Shown in pieces: positions 16,066-25,533 of a stretch of DNA of 38,119 bases; position 1 is the first letter of the stretch, and each line of letters begins with the position of its first letter. The notes below the pieces were generated by a model. That model did no database searches. It saw only the letters and a list, made by a program, of their open reading frames with translations, and was not told the origin of the DNA. The DNA lies in the NCBI RefSeq assembly GCF_002976435.1, contig NZ_PUGF01000036.1, positions 1 to 38,119 of the forward strand. The letters run 5' to 3'. Origin of the DNA: Solimicrobium silvestre (GTDB lineage: Bacteria; Pseudomonadota; Gammaproteobacteria; Burkholderiales; Burkholderiaceae_D). The translations under genes and the position numbers were made by a program.

Positions 16066-16266
16066 ATGCAAACCTTTATTTGCAGTTTAATTATCATCGC
16101 TGCCTTGCTGTATACAGCTAACCGCTGGATGCCGCTCAAATTGAAACAACGTTTTATGCAGATGCTGGGGAAAACCCCTGTAGTCAATCAATCTACCGGC
16201 GGCTGCAGCTCGTGTTCTTCATGTGGTAATTGTGGAAGCAATTCCACAAAATTAGCGAAAAAGTGA
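16066..16266 (+). CDS. FeoB-associated Cys-rich membrane protein
   Basis: A 66-residue protein with one N-terminal membrane helix (residues about 2-20), a short basic linker and a cysteine cluster GGCSSCSSCGNCGS near 46-59. Small single-helix Cys-rich proteins of this kind commonly follow feoB and may bind metal or replace FeoC. AAGGA lies at a good distance before the ATG. It begins 21 bases after feoB, so it is the third gene of the operon. The biochemical role is unproven. Confidence 0.75.
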   Translation: MQTFICSLIIIAALLYTANRWMPLKLKQRFMQMLGKTPVVNQSTGGCSSCSSCGNCGSNSTKLAKK

Positions 16267-16336
16267 TTATTGCCCGTAGCAAATAATCCAAACGCTATGG
16301 TAAGCTGAACTACCTCAATCAGATTACGTTGATGTT

Positions 16337-16840
16337 ATGCAAAATATTATTTTTGATAAAACTGATAAAGGCCGTGAAGAGATCATTTCGCGTAAGTACC
16401 ATTTAGCCAGCCGTTTGCGCACCTTACTGGTGATGGTGGATGGCAAACATAGCAGCGACGATTTACTGGCAAAAGTAGAACCGCTAGGCTTGACACAAGC
16501 CAGCGTAGAAGAACTAGAACAACAGGGTTACATTCAACGTCAAAGCCCGTCTGTACAAGTGGTTACCACTTTAGATGACACTCAAAACAGCCAAATCAAC
16601 AGTATCGAGTTATTTCAGGTTTTATATGACTTTTATACTGAAACCATTAAGCATAATCTTGGTTTACGCGGCTACAACATCCAATTTATCGTAGAGCGCG
16701 CCAGCACTTTGCAAGATTTCCACGATTTACGTGCCCCATTTTTGGACGCCATCAACAAATCTCAAAGCGAAAAAAAAGCGCTGGAGTTGCGCGATCAGCT
16801 TGATGAGCTACTAAACATTGTGCCAATCAAGTCGACATAA
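16337..16840 (+). CDS. Conserved hypothetical protein, winged-helix-like N-terminus
   Basis: A 167-residue soluble protein that I recognise only as a type seen in betaproteobacteria, without assigned function. Residues about 10-70 (KGREEIISRKYHLASRLRTL, then VMVDGKHSSDDLLAK and VEELEQQGYI) look like a winged-helix fold similar to those attached to response regulators. The rest is helical, with no enzyme motif. It has no signal peptide or membrane segment. It stands between the feo operon and the diguanylate cyclase, with its own short upstream region, so it could belong to either neighbour or neither. Confidence 0.6.
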   Translation: MQNIIFDKTDKGREEIISRKYHLASRLRTLLVMVDGKHSSDDLLAKVEPLGLTQASVEELEQQGYIQRQSPSVQVVTTLDDTQNSQINSIELFQVLYDFYTETIKHNLGLRGYNIQFIVERASTLQDFHDLRAPFLDAINKSQSEKKALELRDQLDELLNIVPIKST

Positions 16841-16984
16841 TTTTCTAAGCTTCCCCATGGAATAGTACAAGCTGGGCTAGTTATTCAAACGAATTTTGCT
16901 ACACTGAATTAACGAAACGCAATAAAACCATCCATTTACGATGTTCGCAATGAGCTGCCTGGTTTTACTAAGGAGGTTATTTAC

Positions 16985-18853
16985 GTGGTTACGTCTAATC
17001 CATCCAAGCAAAGCCCGGCTGATGTGGCCCGTGAAACGTTTCGGCAACTGTCTACAACGCGAACTCAACCAACGCCCGAAGCCTATAAGAAACTCTACAA
17101 TGAAATTGCAGGAATTACTGAACCAATTGACAACAGTGCCCAGCTACAAAAAAACAATGAGGAATTAGAAAAGATATTGCTGAATTTAGCGGTAAGTTTA
17201 ACGCTAGAAAGCCACGAATATGCCGATATTGGACAACGCTTAACCGTTGCCGCAGAACAGCATAAATGGGCGGATTACCTTCGCGGTTTAAATGAGTTTA
17301 CTGAAAAAGTATTCTCACAGATCAAAAATATCCAGCCACAAGCAAGTGCAGCTACGGCCAGCTCGAAGCAAGTTGTGCTTGCGGCAGAAGATTCGATACA
17401 GACCTCCATACTAAAAGACTTGCTAACGCGCACCTTAGCGCTGGCACTCCCCTCTCTACTGACTACTGCGCCCGAGCTTTCTCAAGAATCAGATGCCTTG
17501 GCGCAACTACTTAAAAAAGCCGTCGCAGAAAAAGACTTTGCCGATATTGGCGCAAGATTAAAAAACTTATGTTTTAAAATTGAACACTTACCGGCCCCCG
17601 CCCCCTCTGGAGCGGCTGAAACACCTATTTCCATGTCATTGACCGATGACATGTTAATTGGCATGTTATCAAAGCTACTATCGCAAACTCTGGGCATGGC
17701 GGTAGGCGCTTTACTGCAAAACGAACCTAAACTATTAGCGGCCACAGATACTCTGGTAGAGGAAGTCAAAGCAGCAAAATCGCTTAGTGAATTCCAACGG
17801 ATAGAAACCCGCTTAAAGGACTTATGCTACAAAATAACCTTGAAAGGCGACGATTCTAGCGAGCAACTTCAATTACTTTTATCTTTATTTAAATTGCTGC
17901 TGGAAAACGTTTCATCGCTTTTAGATGATGACAATTGGTTGCACGGCCAAGTTGTTGTTATTCAAGAATTAATCGTGGGAGAAATAGATCATCGCGCACT
18001 GCTCGAAGCGACTAAAAGTTTAAAGGAGGTTATCTATAAGCAAGGTGTTTTAAAAGATAGCATTGATCAAAACAAGATTTCCGTTAAGCAATTGATGAAC
18101 TTGTTTGTAGATCGGCTCAGCGTGTTTGCCAATACAACCGGTGAATACCATGAAAAAATCACCGCGTATTCCAGCAAAATCACTCATAACACCAGCCCGG
18201 AAGTCATCAACGAAGTGCTGGACAGCCTGCTAGTCGATACCTTACACGTGCAAAGTGAAGCCAGACAATCACACCAGTTAATGGTTAACGCTCAACAAGA
18301 AGTTCTGGATGCGCAAACCCGGATCAGCGAATTAGAAAAAAAATTAGCTGACATGAGTGAACAGGTACAGAAAGATCAACTGACAGGAAGTTTGAATCGA
18401 CGCGGACTAGATGAGATTTTAGAACGGGAAGCAGCTCGCGCTGATCGACGCAATATCCAACTGTGTTTTGGGATGCTCGATATCGATAATTTCAAAAAAA
18501 TCAACGACACGTTCGGCCATATTACTGGCGATGGCGCATTGGTGCATTTGGTCAACATCATCAAAAAAACCTTGCGCAGCATGGATGTCGTAGCGCGTTA
18601 TGGCGGGGAAGAATTTGCCATTATTATGCCGGAAACGACATTGAAAGATGCCGCCGAGACATTGGTTCGACTTCAGCGTGAACTCACCAAACATTTCTTT
18701 ATGGCAGGTAATGAACAGATATTAATTACCTTTAGCGCTGGCGTTGCGGAGCGGCACCCACTAGAAGGACTGGAGACCTTGATAAAACGTGCCGATAAAG
18801 CGATGTATGAGGCAAAAAATACCGGTAAAAATCGCGTCATTACCGCCACATAA
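16985..18853 (+). CDS. GGDEF diguanylate cyclase with long helical N-terminal region
   Basis: A 622-residue cytoplasmic protein. The C-terminal third is a GGDEF domain with RYGGEEF at about residues 538-544. The inhibitory I-site RSMD lies five residues before it, and DQLTGSLNRRGLDE opens the domain, so it should make c-di-GMP with product inhibition. Residues 1-420 are long helices with an internal repeat: two similar blocks (near 135-200 and 215-280, each with an L-T-D/R ... IGARLKNLC- or IETRLKDLC-like end). A coiled coil near 430-460 (QQEVLDAQTRISELEKKLAD) leads into GGDEF. The start is a GTG at 16985 preceded by a strong AAGGAGGT. It stands upstream of flagellar genes, suggesting motility control. 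Confidence 0.88.
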   Translation: MVTSNPSKQSPADVARETFRQLSTTRTQPTPEAYKKLYNEIAGITEPIDNSAQLQKNNEELEKILLNLAVSLTLESHEYADIGQRLTVAAEQHKWADYLRGLNEFTEKVFSQIKNIQPQASAATASSKQVVLAAEDSIQTSILKDLLTRTLALALPSLLTTAPELSQESDALAQLLKKAVAEKDFADIGARLKNLCFKIEHLPAPAPSGAAETPISMSLTDDMLIGMLSKLLSQTLGMAVGALLQNEPKLLAATDTLVEEVKAAKSLSEFQRIETRLKDLCYKITLKGDDSSEQLQLLLSLFKLLLENVSSLLDDDNWLHGQVVVIQELIVGEIDHRALLEATKSLKEVIYKQGVLKDSIDQNKISVKQLMNLFVDRLSVFANTTGEYHEKITAYSSKITHNTSPEVINEVLDSLLVDTLHVQSEARQSHQLMVNAQQEVLDAQTRISELEKKLADMSEQVQKDQLTGSLNRRGLDEILEREAARADRRNIQLCFGMLDIDNFKKINDTFGHITGDGALVHLVNIIKKTLRSMDVVARYGGEEFAIIMPETTLKDAAETLVRLQRELTKHFFMAGNEQILITFSAGVAERHPLEGLETLIKRADKAMYEAKNTGKNRVITAT

Positions 18854-18882
18854 GTCACTAATCCACCAAGGAATTCTGGATC

Positions 18883-20205
18883 ATGGTTTCTGGAGTTGAT
18901 TCCCCCATTGCTCAAAATCCGCTCATTGAAGCGTCTGGCAGCGTCGCGCTTGTTAATCAGGCTAAACAGGGAGCCATATTAAATTCCAGCCAATTAGTGG
19001 TTGGCAAACAGTTTCAAGCCGAAGTGGTCACCGCACTGGAAGATGGTACATATATCGTCAAAGTAGCGGATATTGCAGCGCGTATGCAACTGCCCAACTC
19101 GCCTCAGGTTGGCGCCAAGCTTTCCCTTACCCTCATTTCCACCTCACCGCGCGCCACTTTTTTGTTGGGCTCCCCCGAAGATGAGGAAGCCGCTGCCTCA
19201 TCTTCTGCAGCCTCCACCACATCCACCGCCACGCTCGGCACCGTCAAACAATTAATTGACGACTTTGTTCAAGCGAGCGGCAATAAAAATACCACGACCA
19301 CGGCAGGACTTTATTTGCAGTCAGGCGCTAACGTCACAGCAGTGACCAATGCCAATCCTGATCCGCGTTTAATCTCGCTAGCGACAGTATCGCCTGATGG
19401 CACACCAACGACATTTAGTTCTGCCGGAAAACTGGTGGATCAGTTACTGCAAAACACGTCGCAACAAGAGACCGCCACAGTCAGCAAAGTCCCTTTACTC
19501 ACCACCCCCGACGTAAATATTGGCGTCATGGCGAAGGCCTTGCAAAGCGGAGTGACCTCGAGCGGAGTTTTTTATGAGTCGCATTTATTGCAATGGGCGG
19601 AAGGAACGCTTAACGTTGCCGAGTTAATGAAAGAACCCCAGGCTAATTTCAAAAGCCTGCCAGAAAATTCGCCAACAACAGGTACGAGCAACACCAATGC
19701 CAACGCGCAAGCTAATACCGCCGCCAATTCGCCCATTAATGCAAACAGCCTCATTATTAGCTCCGCCAATCTACTTAGCAGTACGGCCACAACGACGCAA
19801 AGCAATAGCACGACCAATCCCATAGCAAGCGCGGTGATAACGCTTCCTCCAACAGCTGCGCCGCTCATACAGCAACAGCTGCAAACCATGGAGCAACAAC
19901 GCTTTGTCTGGCATGGGGAGTTGTGGCCAGGACAACCGATGGAATGGGAGATCTCACGAGATCAGCCTAAACAGCAAGGCGAAACGGCTGAACGTACATG
20001 GCAAAGTGCCGTGCGATTTGAACTACCTCAACTAGGTGCTATTTCCGCACAACTTCAGCTAACCGGAACACATCTTAGGTTAAGTGTGCAAGCTAAAGAT
20101 GCGCCAACCGCGCTCATGTTACAAAATCACGCTGGTGAACTGGTTGCGGCACTGGACGGCACCGGTGCCCAGTTAGATTCTCTGCTGATCAAAATAAAAC
20201 CATAG
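18883..20205 (+). CDS. FliK-like flagellar hook-length control family protein
   Basis: A 440-residue Ser/Thr/Ala/Asn-rich protein. Residues about 40-95 form a beta-rich OB-like region (FQAEVVTALEDGTYIVKVAD). The middle is low-complexity, and the C-terminal 100 residues (WHGELWPGQPMEWEISRD, then VRFELPQLGAISAQLQLTG and the LRLSVQAKDAPTALML stretch) match the FliK C-terminal type. It is distinct from fliK at 27547-28950. The gene directly before the FlhB-C-like protein is a conserved pairing in betaproteobacteria and recalls the FliK-FlhB substrate switch. Its exact job is unknown. Confidence 0.72.
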   Translation: MVSGVDSPIAQNPLIEASGSVALVNQAKQGAILNSSQLVVGKQFQAEVVTALEDGTYIVKVADIAARMQLPNSPQVGAKLSLTLISTSPRATFLLGSPEDEEAAASSSAASTTSTATLGTVKQLIDDFVQASGNKNTTTTAGLYLQSGANVTAVTNANPDPRLISLATVSPDGTPTTFSSAGKLVDQLLQNTSQQETATVSKVPLLTTPDVNIGVMAKALQSGVTSSGVFYESHLLQWAEGTLNVAELMKEPQANFKSLPENSPTTGTSNTNANAQANTAANSPINANSLIISSANLLSSTATTTQSNSTTNPIASAVITLPPTAAPLIQQQLQTMEQQRFVWHGELWPGQPMEWEISRDQPKQQGETAERTWQSAVRFELPQLGAISAQLQLTGTHLRLSVQAKDAPTALMLQNHAGELVAALDGTGAQLDSLLIKIKP

Positions 20206-20223
20206 GAGAAATAAAGGAATCAC

Positions 20224-20577
20224 ATGAACGATGCGTCTAAACCCTCTGATGAGGCAACTTCCTCAGTACAAAACGCGGTGGCGCTGGCTTACCAGGCTGG
20301 GTCGTCGGCGCCGACTGTGGTTGCCAAAGGAAAAGGTTTAGTCGCGCAGGCAATTATTGCCAGAGCTAAAGAACACGGCATTTATGTGCATCAATCTCAA
20401 GAATTAGTCGCGTTACTCATGCAAGTCGAGTTGGACAAGAATATTCCACCCGCCTTATACCGCGCCGTTGCAGAATTACTTGCATGGCTATACCATATTG
20501 AAAAGCAACGTGACGAAACGACTCCGGTAACTCCCTATATAACCACGGCAAAAGATAACCTGAAAATTATTCCATGA
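20224..20577 (+). CDS. FlhB C-terminal-domain-like (EscU/YscU family) protein
   Basis: A 117-residue soluble protein similar to the cytoplasmic domain of FlhB after its self-cleavage site: AVALAYQ, APTVVAKGKGLVAQAIIARA, EHGIYVHQSQELVALLMQVE, IPPALYRAVAELLAWLYH. It lacks the membrane part and the NPTH autocleavage motif, as known stand-alone FlhB-like proteins (FlhX/FhlB) do; in other bacteria these can replace the FlhB C-terminus. It has a good AGGAG site, lies 18 bases after the FliK-like gene, and overlaps ycgR by four bases (20574-20577). Confidence 0.85.
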   Translation: MNDASKPSDEATSSVQNAVALAYQAGSSAPTVVAKGKGLVAQAIIARAKEHGIYVHQSQELVALLMQVELDKNIPPALYRAVAELLAWLYHIEKQRDETTPVTPYITTAKDNLKIIP

Positions 20578-21335
20578 TCCCTACTTCGCCCGTTTTAGGA
20601 ACAGAAAATCAAAGCCCCTATCAGGTTGATTCCCGCAAGGAAATCATTTTATTGCTACGTAGTCTGCAGGAAAATAAACAGCTCATTAACATGATTATTC
20701 ATGACGGAAATGAGGTCATCATCACTGCTATTTTGAAGGTCGATGATGATAACAACAACATCATTTTTGACTGCGCTTCGACTGAATCTGCCAACCAGCG
20801 CTTGATTGAAGCGCCACGCGTTTACTTTGAAGCGGCGTTAAATAAAATCGGTATTCAGTTTTCATCCAGCAGCGTGAGTCGCTGTAATTTTATGGGCAGC
20901 CCGTCGCTCTGTTGCACGATTCCCAGCAGCTTAATCCGCCTGCAACGGCGCGAATACTATCGTATTAATACTCCGCATACCCACCCGCTTATTTGCGTCG
21001 TTAATGTGCCTGAAGAAAATGGCGGCGGCAAAATCAATTTACCGTTAGTGGATATAAGTTGTGGCGGTGTCGCCATGCTGGATGATCAAAGAGTGCTGAA
21101 TGTTGACTTTGGCACACTCTACAACGACTGCAAAATTGATTTGCCTGGCATAGGCCTGGTTAATATCACCTTGCAAGTACGGAACTCACAAAATCTTCTA
21201 TTAATGAATCATAAAACCAGCCGTCGGATCGGCTTTCAATTTATTGATTTATCAAAAACCATGATGGCTCAGATTCAAAAATTGATCACTAAAATAGAAC
21301 GGGAACGTAATTCGCGGCAAAGTGGCATGAATTAA
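20574..21335 (+). CDS. ycgR: YcgR-like flagellar brake, PilZ c-di-GMP receptor
   Basis: A 253-residue two-domain protein. The N-terminal YcgR domain spans about residues 18-118, and the PilZ domain about 122-240. The PilZ domain carries the c-di-GMP-binding RREYYR (RxxxR) and DISCGG (DxSxxG) motifs. YcgR binds the flagellar motor under high c-di-GMP and slows it. Together with the diguanylate cyclase upstream it gives a complete signal-to-motor pair. The start overlaps the stop of the FlhB-like gene as ATGA. The next gene, fliE, is on the other strand, with about 90 AT-rich bases between the two stops and no clear terminator. Confidence 0.92.
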   Translation: MIPTSPVLGTENQSPYQVDSRKEIILLLRSLQENKQLINMIIHDGNEVIITAILKVDDDNNNIIFDCASTESANQRLIEAPRVYFEAALNKIGIQFSSSSVSRCNFMGSPSLCCTIPSSLIRLQRREYYRINTPHTHPLICVVNVPEENGGGKINLPLVDISCGGVAMLDDQRVLNVDFGTLYNDCKIDLPGIGLVNITLQVRNSQNLLLMNHKTSRRIGFQFIDLSKTMMAQIQKLITKIERERNSRQSGMN

Positions 21336-21426
21336 CGGGCAACCATTCAATTACAAATTTATATTCCCGCATGTACGAAAAATTTCAATCCGAGATAAAA
21401 GAATATATAAAAAGAGTTTTTTACAC

Positions 21427-21834
21427 TTAAATTTGCATATTCATAATATCGTTATAAGCGGCAACCATTTTATTGCGTACCTGCACCGTTGTTTGCAAGC
21501 TAATACTGGCTTTTTGCCCGGCGATCATCACATCAGAGATACTGACTTTATCGTCGCCCAAGAGGAATTGATCACCAAGTTTCTGTGCTTTTTCTTGCAC
21601 TTGATTGACCTGATTAAGAGAACTTTTTAATGCGTCCGCAAAACTGACTGTGGCAGTTGTTCCGCTAGTTCCGCTCACGCCATTCGTGCCATCGGAGGAC
21701 GTTGGTACAACAACATTACCCACCGACATTGTCGACGGCGGTGCTGCCTGTGCCGCCGTGTTACGCAGCATAGTCAGCATTGAATCAATTTGACTGCTGC
21801 TGATTCCAACCCCTCCAACGCCGCCAACGCTCAT
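21427..21834 (-). CDS. fliE: Flagellar hook-basal body protein FliE
   Basis: A 135-residue protein joining the MS ring to the rod. The conserved C-terminus (FADALKSSLNQVNQVQEKAQ, GDDKVSISDVMIAGQKASIS, LQTTVQVRNKMVAAYNDIMN) is plain. A Gly/Ser/Thr-rich insert around 28-62 makes it longer than the usual about 105 residues. The start used is the ATG at 21832-21834, because GGAGG lies seven bases upstream of it; an earlier ATG at 21852 would place that ribosome binding site inside the gene. It is divergent from fliF, with 297 bases between the two starts. This common region probably carries both promoters, although I could not pick a convincing sigma-54 or sigma-28 box. Confidence 0.93.
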   Translation of the reverse strand: MSVGGVGGVGISSSQIDSMLTMLRNTAAQAAPPSTMSVGNVVVPTSSDGTNGVSGTSGTTATVSFADALKSSLNQVNQVQEKAQKLGDQFLLGDDKVSISDVMIAGQKASISLQTTVQVRNKMVAAYNDIMNMQI

Positions 21835-22131
21835 CACAGCCTCCGTGTCCATTTATACAAAACAATGACAACTAGTAGCACCTTAGCAGATGGCAGTAAT
21901 AATTTTAATTTAGATAAGACAGGTAAATAACCGTGTATTCGGCTGTTTAAAATTACAAAATCATCTGACAATCTATTAAAAATCGGTAGGAATGCTGTGC
22001 AGTCAATGGCAAACTAATTCCTGATAGCATTAAGCTTCAAGCCGACCAATCACAACACATTTGCACCATAACTTCGCTACATAATTCTTGCCATTAGTTG
22101 ATATGAATTAGATTATTTCGGAGTGCCTCAC

Positions 22132-23811
22132 ATGGCAACAGCAGACCCCGCGACTCTGGCTCAACCCCGCTTTTTGGGACTTCCAGAAACACAAGGAACC
22201 CGTCTATTTCTTCTGGTTGGCTCGACTGCGGCTGTCTTGGCCGTTATGGCAGGCATTTGGATCTGGAGCTCGCAACCGGATTATCGGGTGCTGTTTTCCA
22301 ATTACACCGACCGGGACGGCGGTGCGATTGTCGCCTCCTTACAGCAAATGAATGTGCCCTATAAATTCTCCGAAGGTGGCACGGCCATTTTAGTGCCGGA
22401 AAATCAAGTCCACGATGCGCGTCTTAAATTGGCATTACAGGGATTACCAAAGGGCGGCAATGTCGGATTTGAATTAATGGAAAACCAAAAAATGGGGATT
22501 TCTCAATTTTTGGAACAGATTAATTTTCAACGTGCCTTAGAAGGCGAATTAGCACGTTCGATTGAAACCATTTCAGCAGTACAAAGCGCGCGGGTACATT
22601 TAGCAATACCCAAAGATACAGTCTTCATGCGCGAACAACAAAAACCGACCGCTTCCGTTATTCTGAATCTCTATTCCAGCCGCTTGCTGGACCAGCAGCA
22701 AGTCAGTGCCATCATTCATTTGGTTGCGTCCAGCGTTCCTGAATTACCTGCGCAAAATGTCACTATCGTCGATCAAAGCGGCAATCTGCTGTCTGACACG
22801 ACCAAACAAACTTCTAACGGACTAAACCCGACCCAACTTAAATATGTGCACGAATTGCAGCAGGATATTGTCAAACGCATTGAATCCATCATTAGCCCGA
22901 TTGTGGGACCCAATAATGTCCGTGCAGAAGCTAGCGCCGATGTCGATTTTACGCATGTAGAACAAGCCGCTGAAACTTACAAACCCAATCAACCGCCCGA
23001 AACCGCCAGCGTGCGCAGCATGCAAAACAGCGAATCCGGAAATAAATCGGCAACGAATGCATCAGGCATTCCCGGCTCATTTAGTAATCAACCACCTACC
23101 AATGCGACGGCTCCCATCGTCACTGGCGCGGCTGCGGCAAGTGCGGCCGCCGCAGCTAATGGCGCTGTTACCCAAAAAGAATCCACCATTAATTATGAGC
23201 TGGATAAAACCGTGCGTTATACCCAGCTAGCCATGGGTGGAATTAAGCGCTTAGCGGTTGGTGTTGTGGTAAATTTTAAGCACGAAATCGATAAAAACGG
23301 CAAGCCAGTCAATCGCGAATTAAACGACGCAGAAAAAGCGCAAATCACCTCATTAGCCAAAGAAGCGATGGGCTTCAGCCAAGAGCGCGGCGACACGTTA
23401 AATGTCGTTAATAGCCAATTTATAAGCACAGAAAAAGATCTGGCTGATGTACCGTTTTGGAAGCAGCCCGCAACGATAGAATTAATTAAAAATATATTGA
23501 AATACCTGGCTGGCGCAATCGCCATCATGTATCTGTTTTTTGGCTACCTAAAACCTTTGCTACGTAAAATCATGGATAGAAATGCGGCGCGCGAGCGGGA
23601 AGAAGCCAGGTACAGAGCAACGCCTAACCTGGATGAGCAACTCAACGAAGACGGATCAGTCGTCAATTTATCCAAACCGGAAGTAGTCGAAGAATTCCAG
23701 TTTAAAGCAGCACATGCGTATGAAAAAGATTTAGAGGTGGCGCAAAACCTGGCAAAACAAGATCCTAAGATCGTTGCCAACGTTGTTAAAACCTGGGTGA
23801 ATAGTGAATAA
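22132..23811 (+). CDS. fliF: Flagellar MS-ring protein FliF
   Basis: A 559-residue inner-membrane protein forming the MS ring. Two membrane helices are visible: N-terminal (about 25-45) and C-terminal (about 450-470). Ring-building motifs lie between (YRVLFSNYTDRDGGAIVASL, LALQGLPKGGNVGFELM, INFQRALEGELARSIETISA). A Ser/Ala/Pro-rich spacer at about 290-345 is typical. The C-terminal tail (KAAHAYEKDLEVAQNLAKQD) binds FliG. The ATG at 22132 is chosen because GGAG at 22120-22123 is at proper spacing; the GTG at 22123 would overlap it. It opens the fliF-R operon. Confidence 0.95.
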   Translation: MATADPATLAQPRFLGLPETQGTRLFLLVGSTAAVLAVMAGIWIWSSQPDYRVLFSNYTDRDGGAIVASLQQMNVPYKFSEGGTAILVPENQVHDARLKLALQGLPKGGNVGFELMENQKMGISQFLEQINFQRALEGELARSIETISAVQSARVHLAIPKDTVFMREQQKPTASVILNLYSSRLLDQQQVSAIIHLVASSVPELPAQNVTIVDQSGNLLSDTTKQTSNGLNPTQLKYVHELQQDIVKRIESIISPIVGPNNVRAEASADVDFTHVEQAAETYKPNQPPETASVRSMQNSESGNKSATNASGIPGSFSNQPPTNATAPIVTGAAAASAAAAANGAVTQKESTINYELDKTVRYTQLAMGGIKRLAVGVVVNFKHEIDKNGKPVNRELNDAEKAQITSLAKEAMGFSQERGDTLNVVNSQFISTEKDLADVPFWKQPATIELIKNILKYLAGAIAIMYLFFGYLKPLLRKIMDRNAAREREEARYRATPNLDEQLNEDGSVVNLSKPEVVEEFQFKAAHAYEKDLEVAQNLAKQDPKIVANVVKTWVNSE

Positions 23812-23858
23812 GTAGTAAGTGAGTCAGTAATGAATCAGTAGCAAATGAAAGGGTTGCA

Positions 23859-24857
23859 ATGAGCGACGTAGGCCTACAAAAAGCAGCCATCTTAATGCTG
23901 GCACTGGGCGAAGATTGTGCTTCCGAGGTAATGCGGCATTTAGGCCCTCGCGAAGTACAAAAGCTCGGCATTTCCATGGCAGGCATGACTGCAATTCCAC
24001 ACGAAACGGTGGCGGCAACACTCGGTGAATTTTTAAATGACGCCGATGTCAGCTCGTCGATGGGAATTGATTCGGACGACTATATTCGCAATGTATTAAC
24101 TAAAGCACTCGGCGACGACAAAGCGTCCTCGCTACTTAACCGCATTCTTGGCGGACGCGATGCCAGCGGTATAGAAAGCTTAAAGTGGATGGATTCGCCT
24201 TCCGTGGCAGAGCTGATTCGCAATGAGCATCCACAAATTATCGCCACCATTCTGGTGCACCTGGAACGTGATCAAGCCTGTGAAATTTTAACCAATTTTA
24301 CCGAGCGCCTGCGCAACGACGTAATTTTGCGCATCGCCACCTTAGACGGTATTCAACCTGCGGCATTACGTGAATTAAATGACGTTCTCACAAAACTGTT
24401 AACCGGTAATGAAAGCCTGAAGAAAAAAACCATCGGCGGAGTGCGCGCTGCGGCTGAAATTTTGAACTTTATGAGCGGTGAACAGGAAGCATCGGTGATG
24501 AGTAACCTGCGCAATTACGATGGCGATATGGCCGAAAAAATCATGGATGAGATGTTTGTGTTTGACAATATTATGGATATTGATGACCGCGGCATCCAGC
24601 TCTTATTGCGCGAAGTTCAGTCAGACACTTTAATTGTTGCGCTCAAAGGAGCCAACCCTGAAATGCGCGACAAGATCTTTAAAAACATGTCGCAACGTGC
24701 TGCTGAAATGATGCGCGACGACTTGGAATCTAAAGGGCCGGTACGTTTATCCGAGGTAGAAGCGCAACAAAAAGCGATTTTAATTATCGTGCGCCGCTTG
24801 GCCGACGAAGGCCAAATTATGCTGGGTTCAAAAGGCGGGGAGGATGCGTTTGTCTGA
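23859..24857 (+). CDS. fliG: Flagellar motor switch protein FliG
   Basis: A 332-residue C-ring protein that connects FliF to FliM and interacts with the stator. The conserved MSxAMTxI-like region is LGISMAGMTAIPHETV. The middle domain holds the EHPQ motif in RNEHPQIIATILVHLERDQA. The C-terminal domain carries the charged torque helix (LLREVQSDTLIVALKGANPE, then the KNMSQRAAEMMRDDLESKG run). The length is usual. It follows fliF after 47 bases and overlaps fliH by 14 bases. Confidence 0.96.
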   Translation: MSDVGLQKAAILMLALGEDCASEVMRHLGPREVQKLGISMAGMTAIPHETVAATLGEFLNDADVSSSMGIDSDDYIRNVLTKALGDDKASSLLNRILGGRDASGIESLKWMDSPSVAELIRNEHPQIIATILVHLERDQACEILTNFTERLRNDVILRIATLDGIQPAALRELNDVLTKLLTGNESLKKKTIGGVRAAAEILNFMSGEQEASVMSNLRNYDGDMAEKIMDEMFVFDNIMDIDDRGIQLLLREVQSDTLIVALKGANPEMRDKIFKNMSQRAAEMMRDDLESKGPVRLSEVEAQQKAILIIVRRLADEGQIMLGSKGGEDAFV

Positions 24858-25533
24858 CGTGATCGCTAAAGGAAAACTCTCCGCGTACCAACGCTGGGAG
24901 ATGACCTCCTTTGAGGAAAATACACCGGAAAACAAAAAGCCCGGCACGGATAAAGCTGTGGTTCAAATTACTGAATCCAATCAAAAAGAGCTCGATGATT
25001 TAAAAGTGTCAGCGCAAAAAGAAGGCTTTGCCAAAGGCTTTGAAGAAGGCCACCAGGTTGGACTCAAAACAGGACAACAAGAAGAGCAGCAAGAACTAGT
25101 CGCATTCAAACAGATCAGCACGCAATTCAATGCGTCTTTGCAGCAAGCCGAACACTTGGTTGCGCAAGAGGTTCTTGATTTGGCGCTTGATATTGCCAAA
25201 GCGATGCTCAAAAATGCGCTCACCATCAACCCCGAATTAATTATCCCCATCATCGAACAGGCAATAGCAAGCCTGCCTTCGGTGCAACAACCTGCACAAT
25301 TATTTCTCAACCCCAAAGACGCCATCTTAGTCCAAGCTAAAATCGGTGCCGAACTCAGCGAAGCCGGTTGGGTTATTGTGCCCGACGCGCATTTAAAAAT
25401 TGGCGACTGTCGGATTGAAACAATGAAAAATCAGATTAATGCCTCTCTCAGTTCACGCTGGCAGCAAATAGCCGAAGCATTAGGACGTGAAAACAGTTGG
25501 TATGTTGTCGACCATACAGAGCACCGGCGATGA
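24844..25533 (+). CDS. fliH: Flagellar export ATPase regulator FliH
   Basis: A 229-residue helical protein that binds FliI and holds it at the export gate. The N-terminus has the Trp-containing RWEM segment, and a glycine-spaced helix [20 protein letters not shown] (GxxxG repeats) precedes the long amphipathic helix, as in other FliH proteins. The C-terminal domain ([20 protein letters not shown], then [16 protein letters not shown]) binds FliI. GGGGAGG lies just before the ATG, within the fliG end. The stop overlaps the fliI start as ATGA. Confidence 0.92.
   Translation: MRLSDVIAKGKLSAYQRWEMTSFEENTPENKKPGTDKAVVQITESNQKELDDLKVSAQKEGFAKGFEEGHQVGLKTGQQEEQQELVAFKQISTQFNASLQQAEHLVAQEVLDLALDIAKAMLKNALTINPELIIPIIEQAIASLPSVQQPAQLFLNPKDAILVQAKIGAELSEAGWVIVPDAHLKIGDCRIETMKNQINASLSSRWQQIAEALGRENSWYVVDHTEHRR

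Noticed and set aside
21835-22131. Sigma-54 or sigma-28 promoter between fliE and fliF
   Set aside because: TGGCAAAC near 22005 and GCCGACC near 22042 were examined, but the second element is not at the required spacing.
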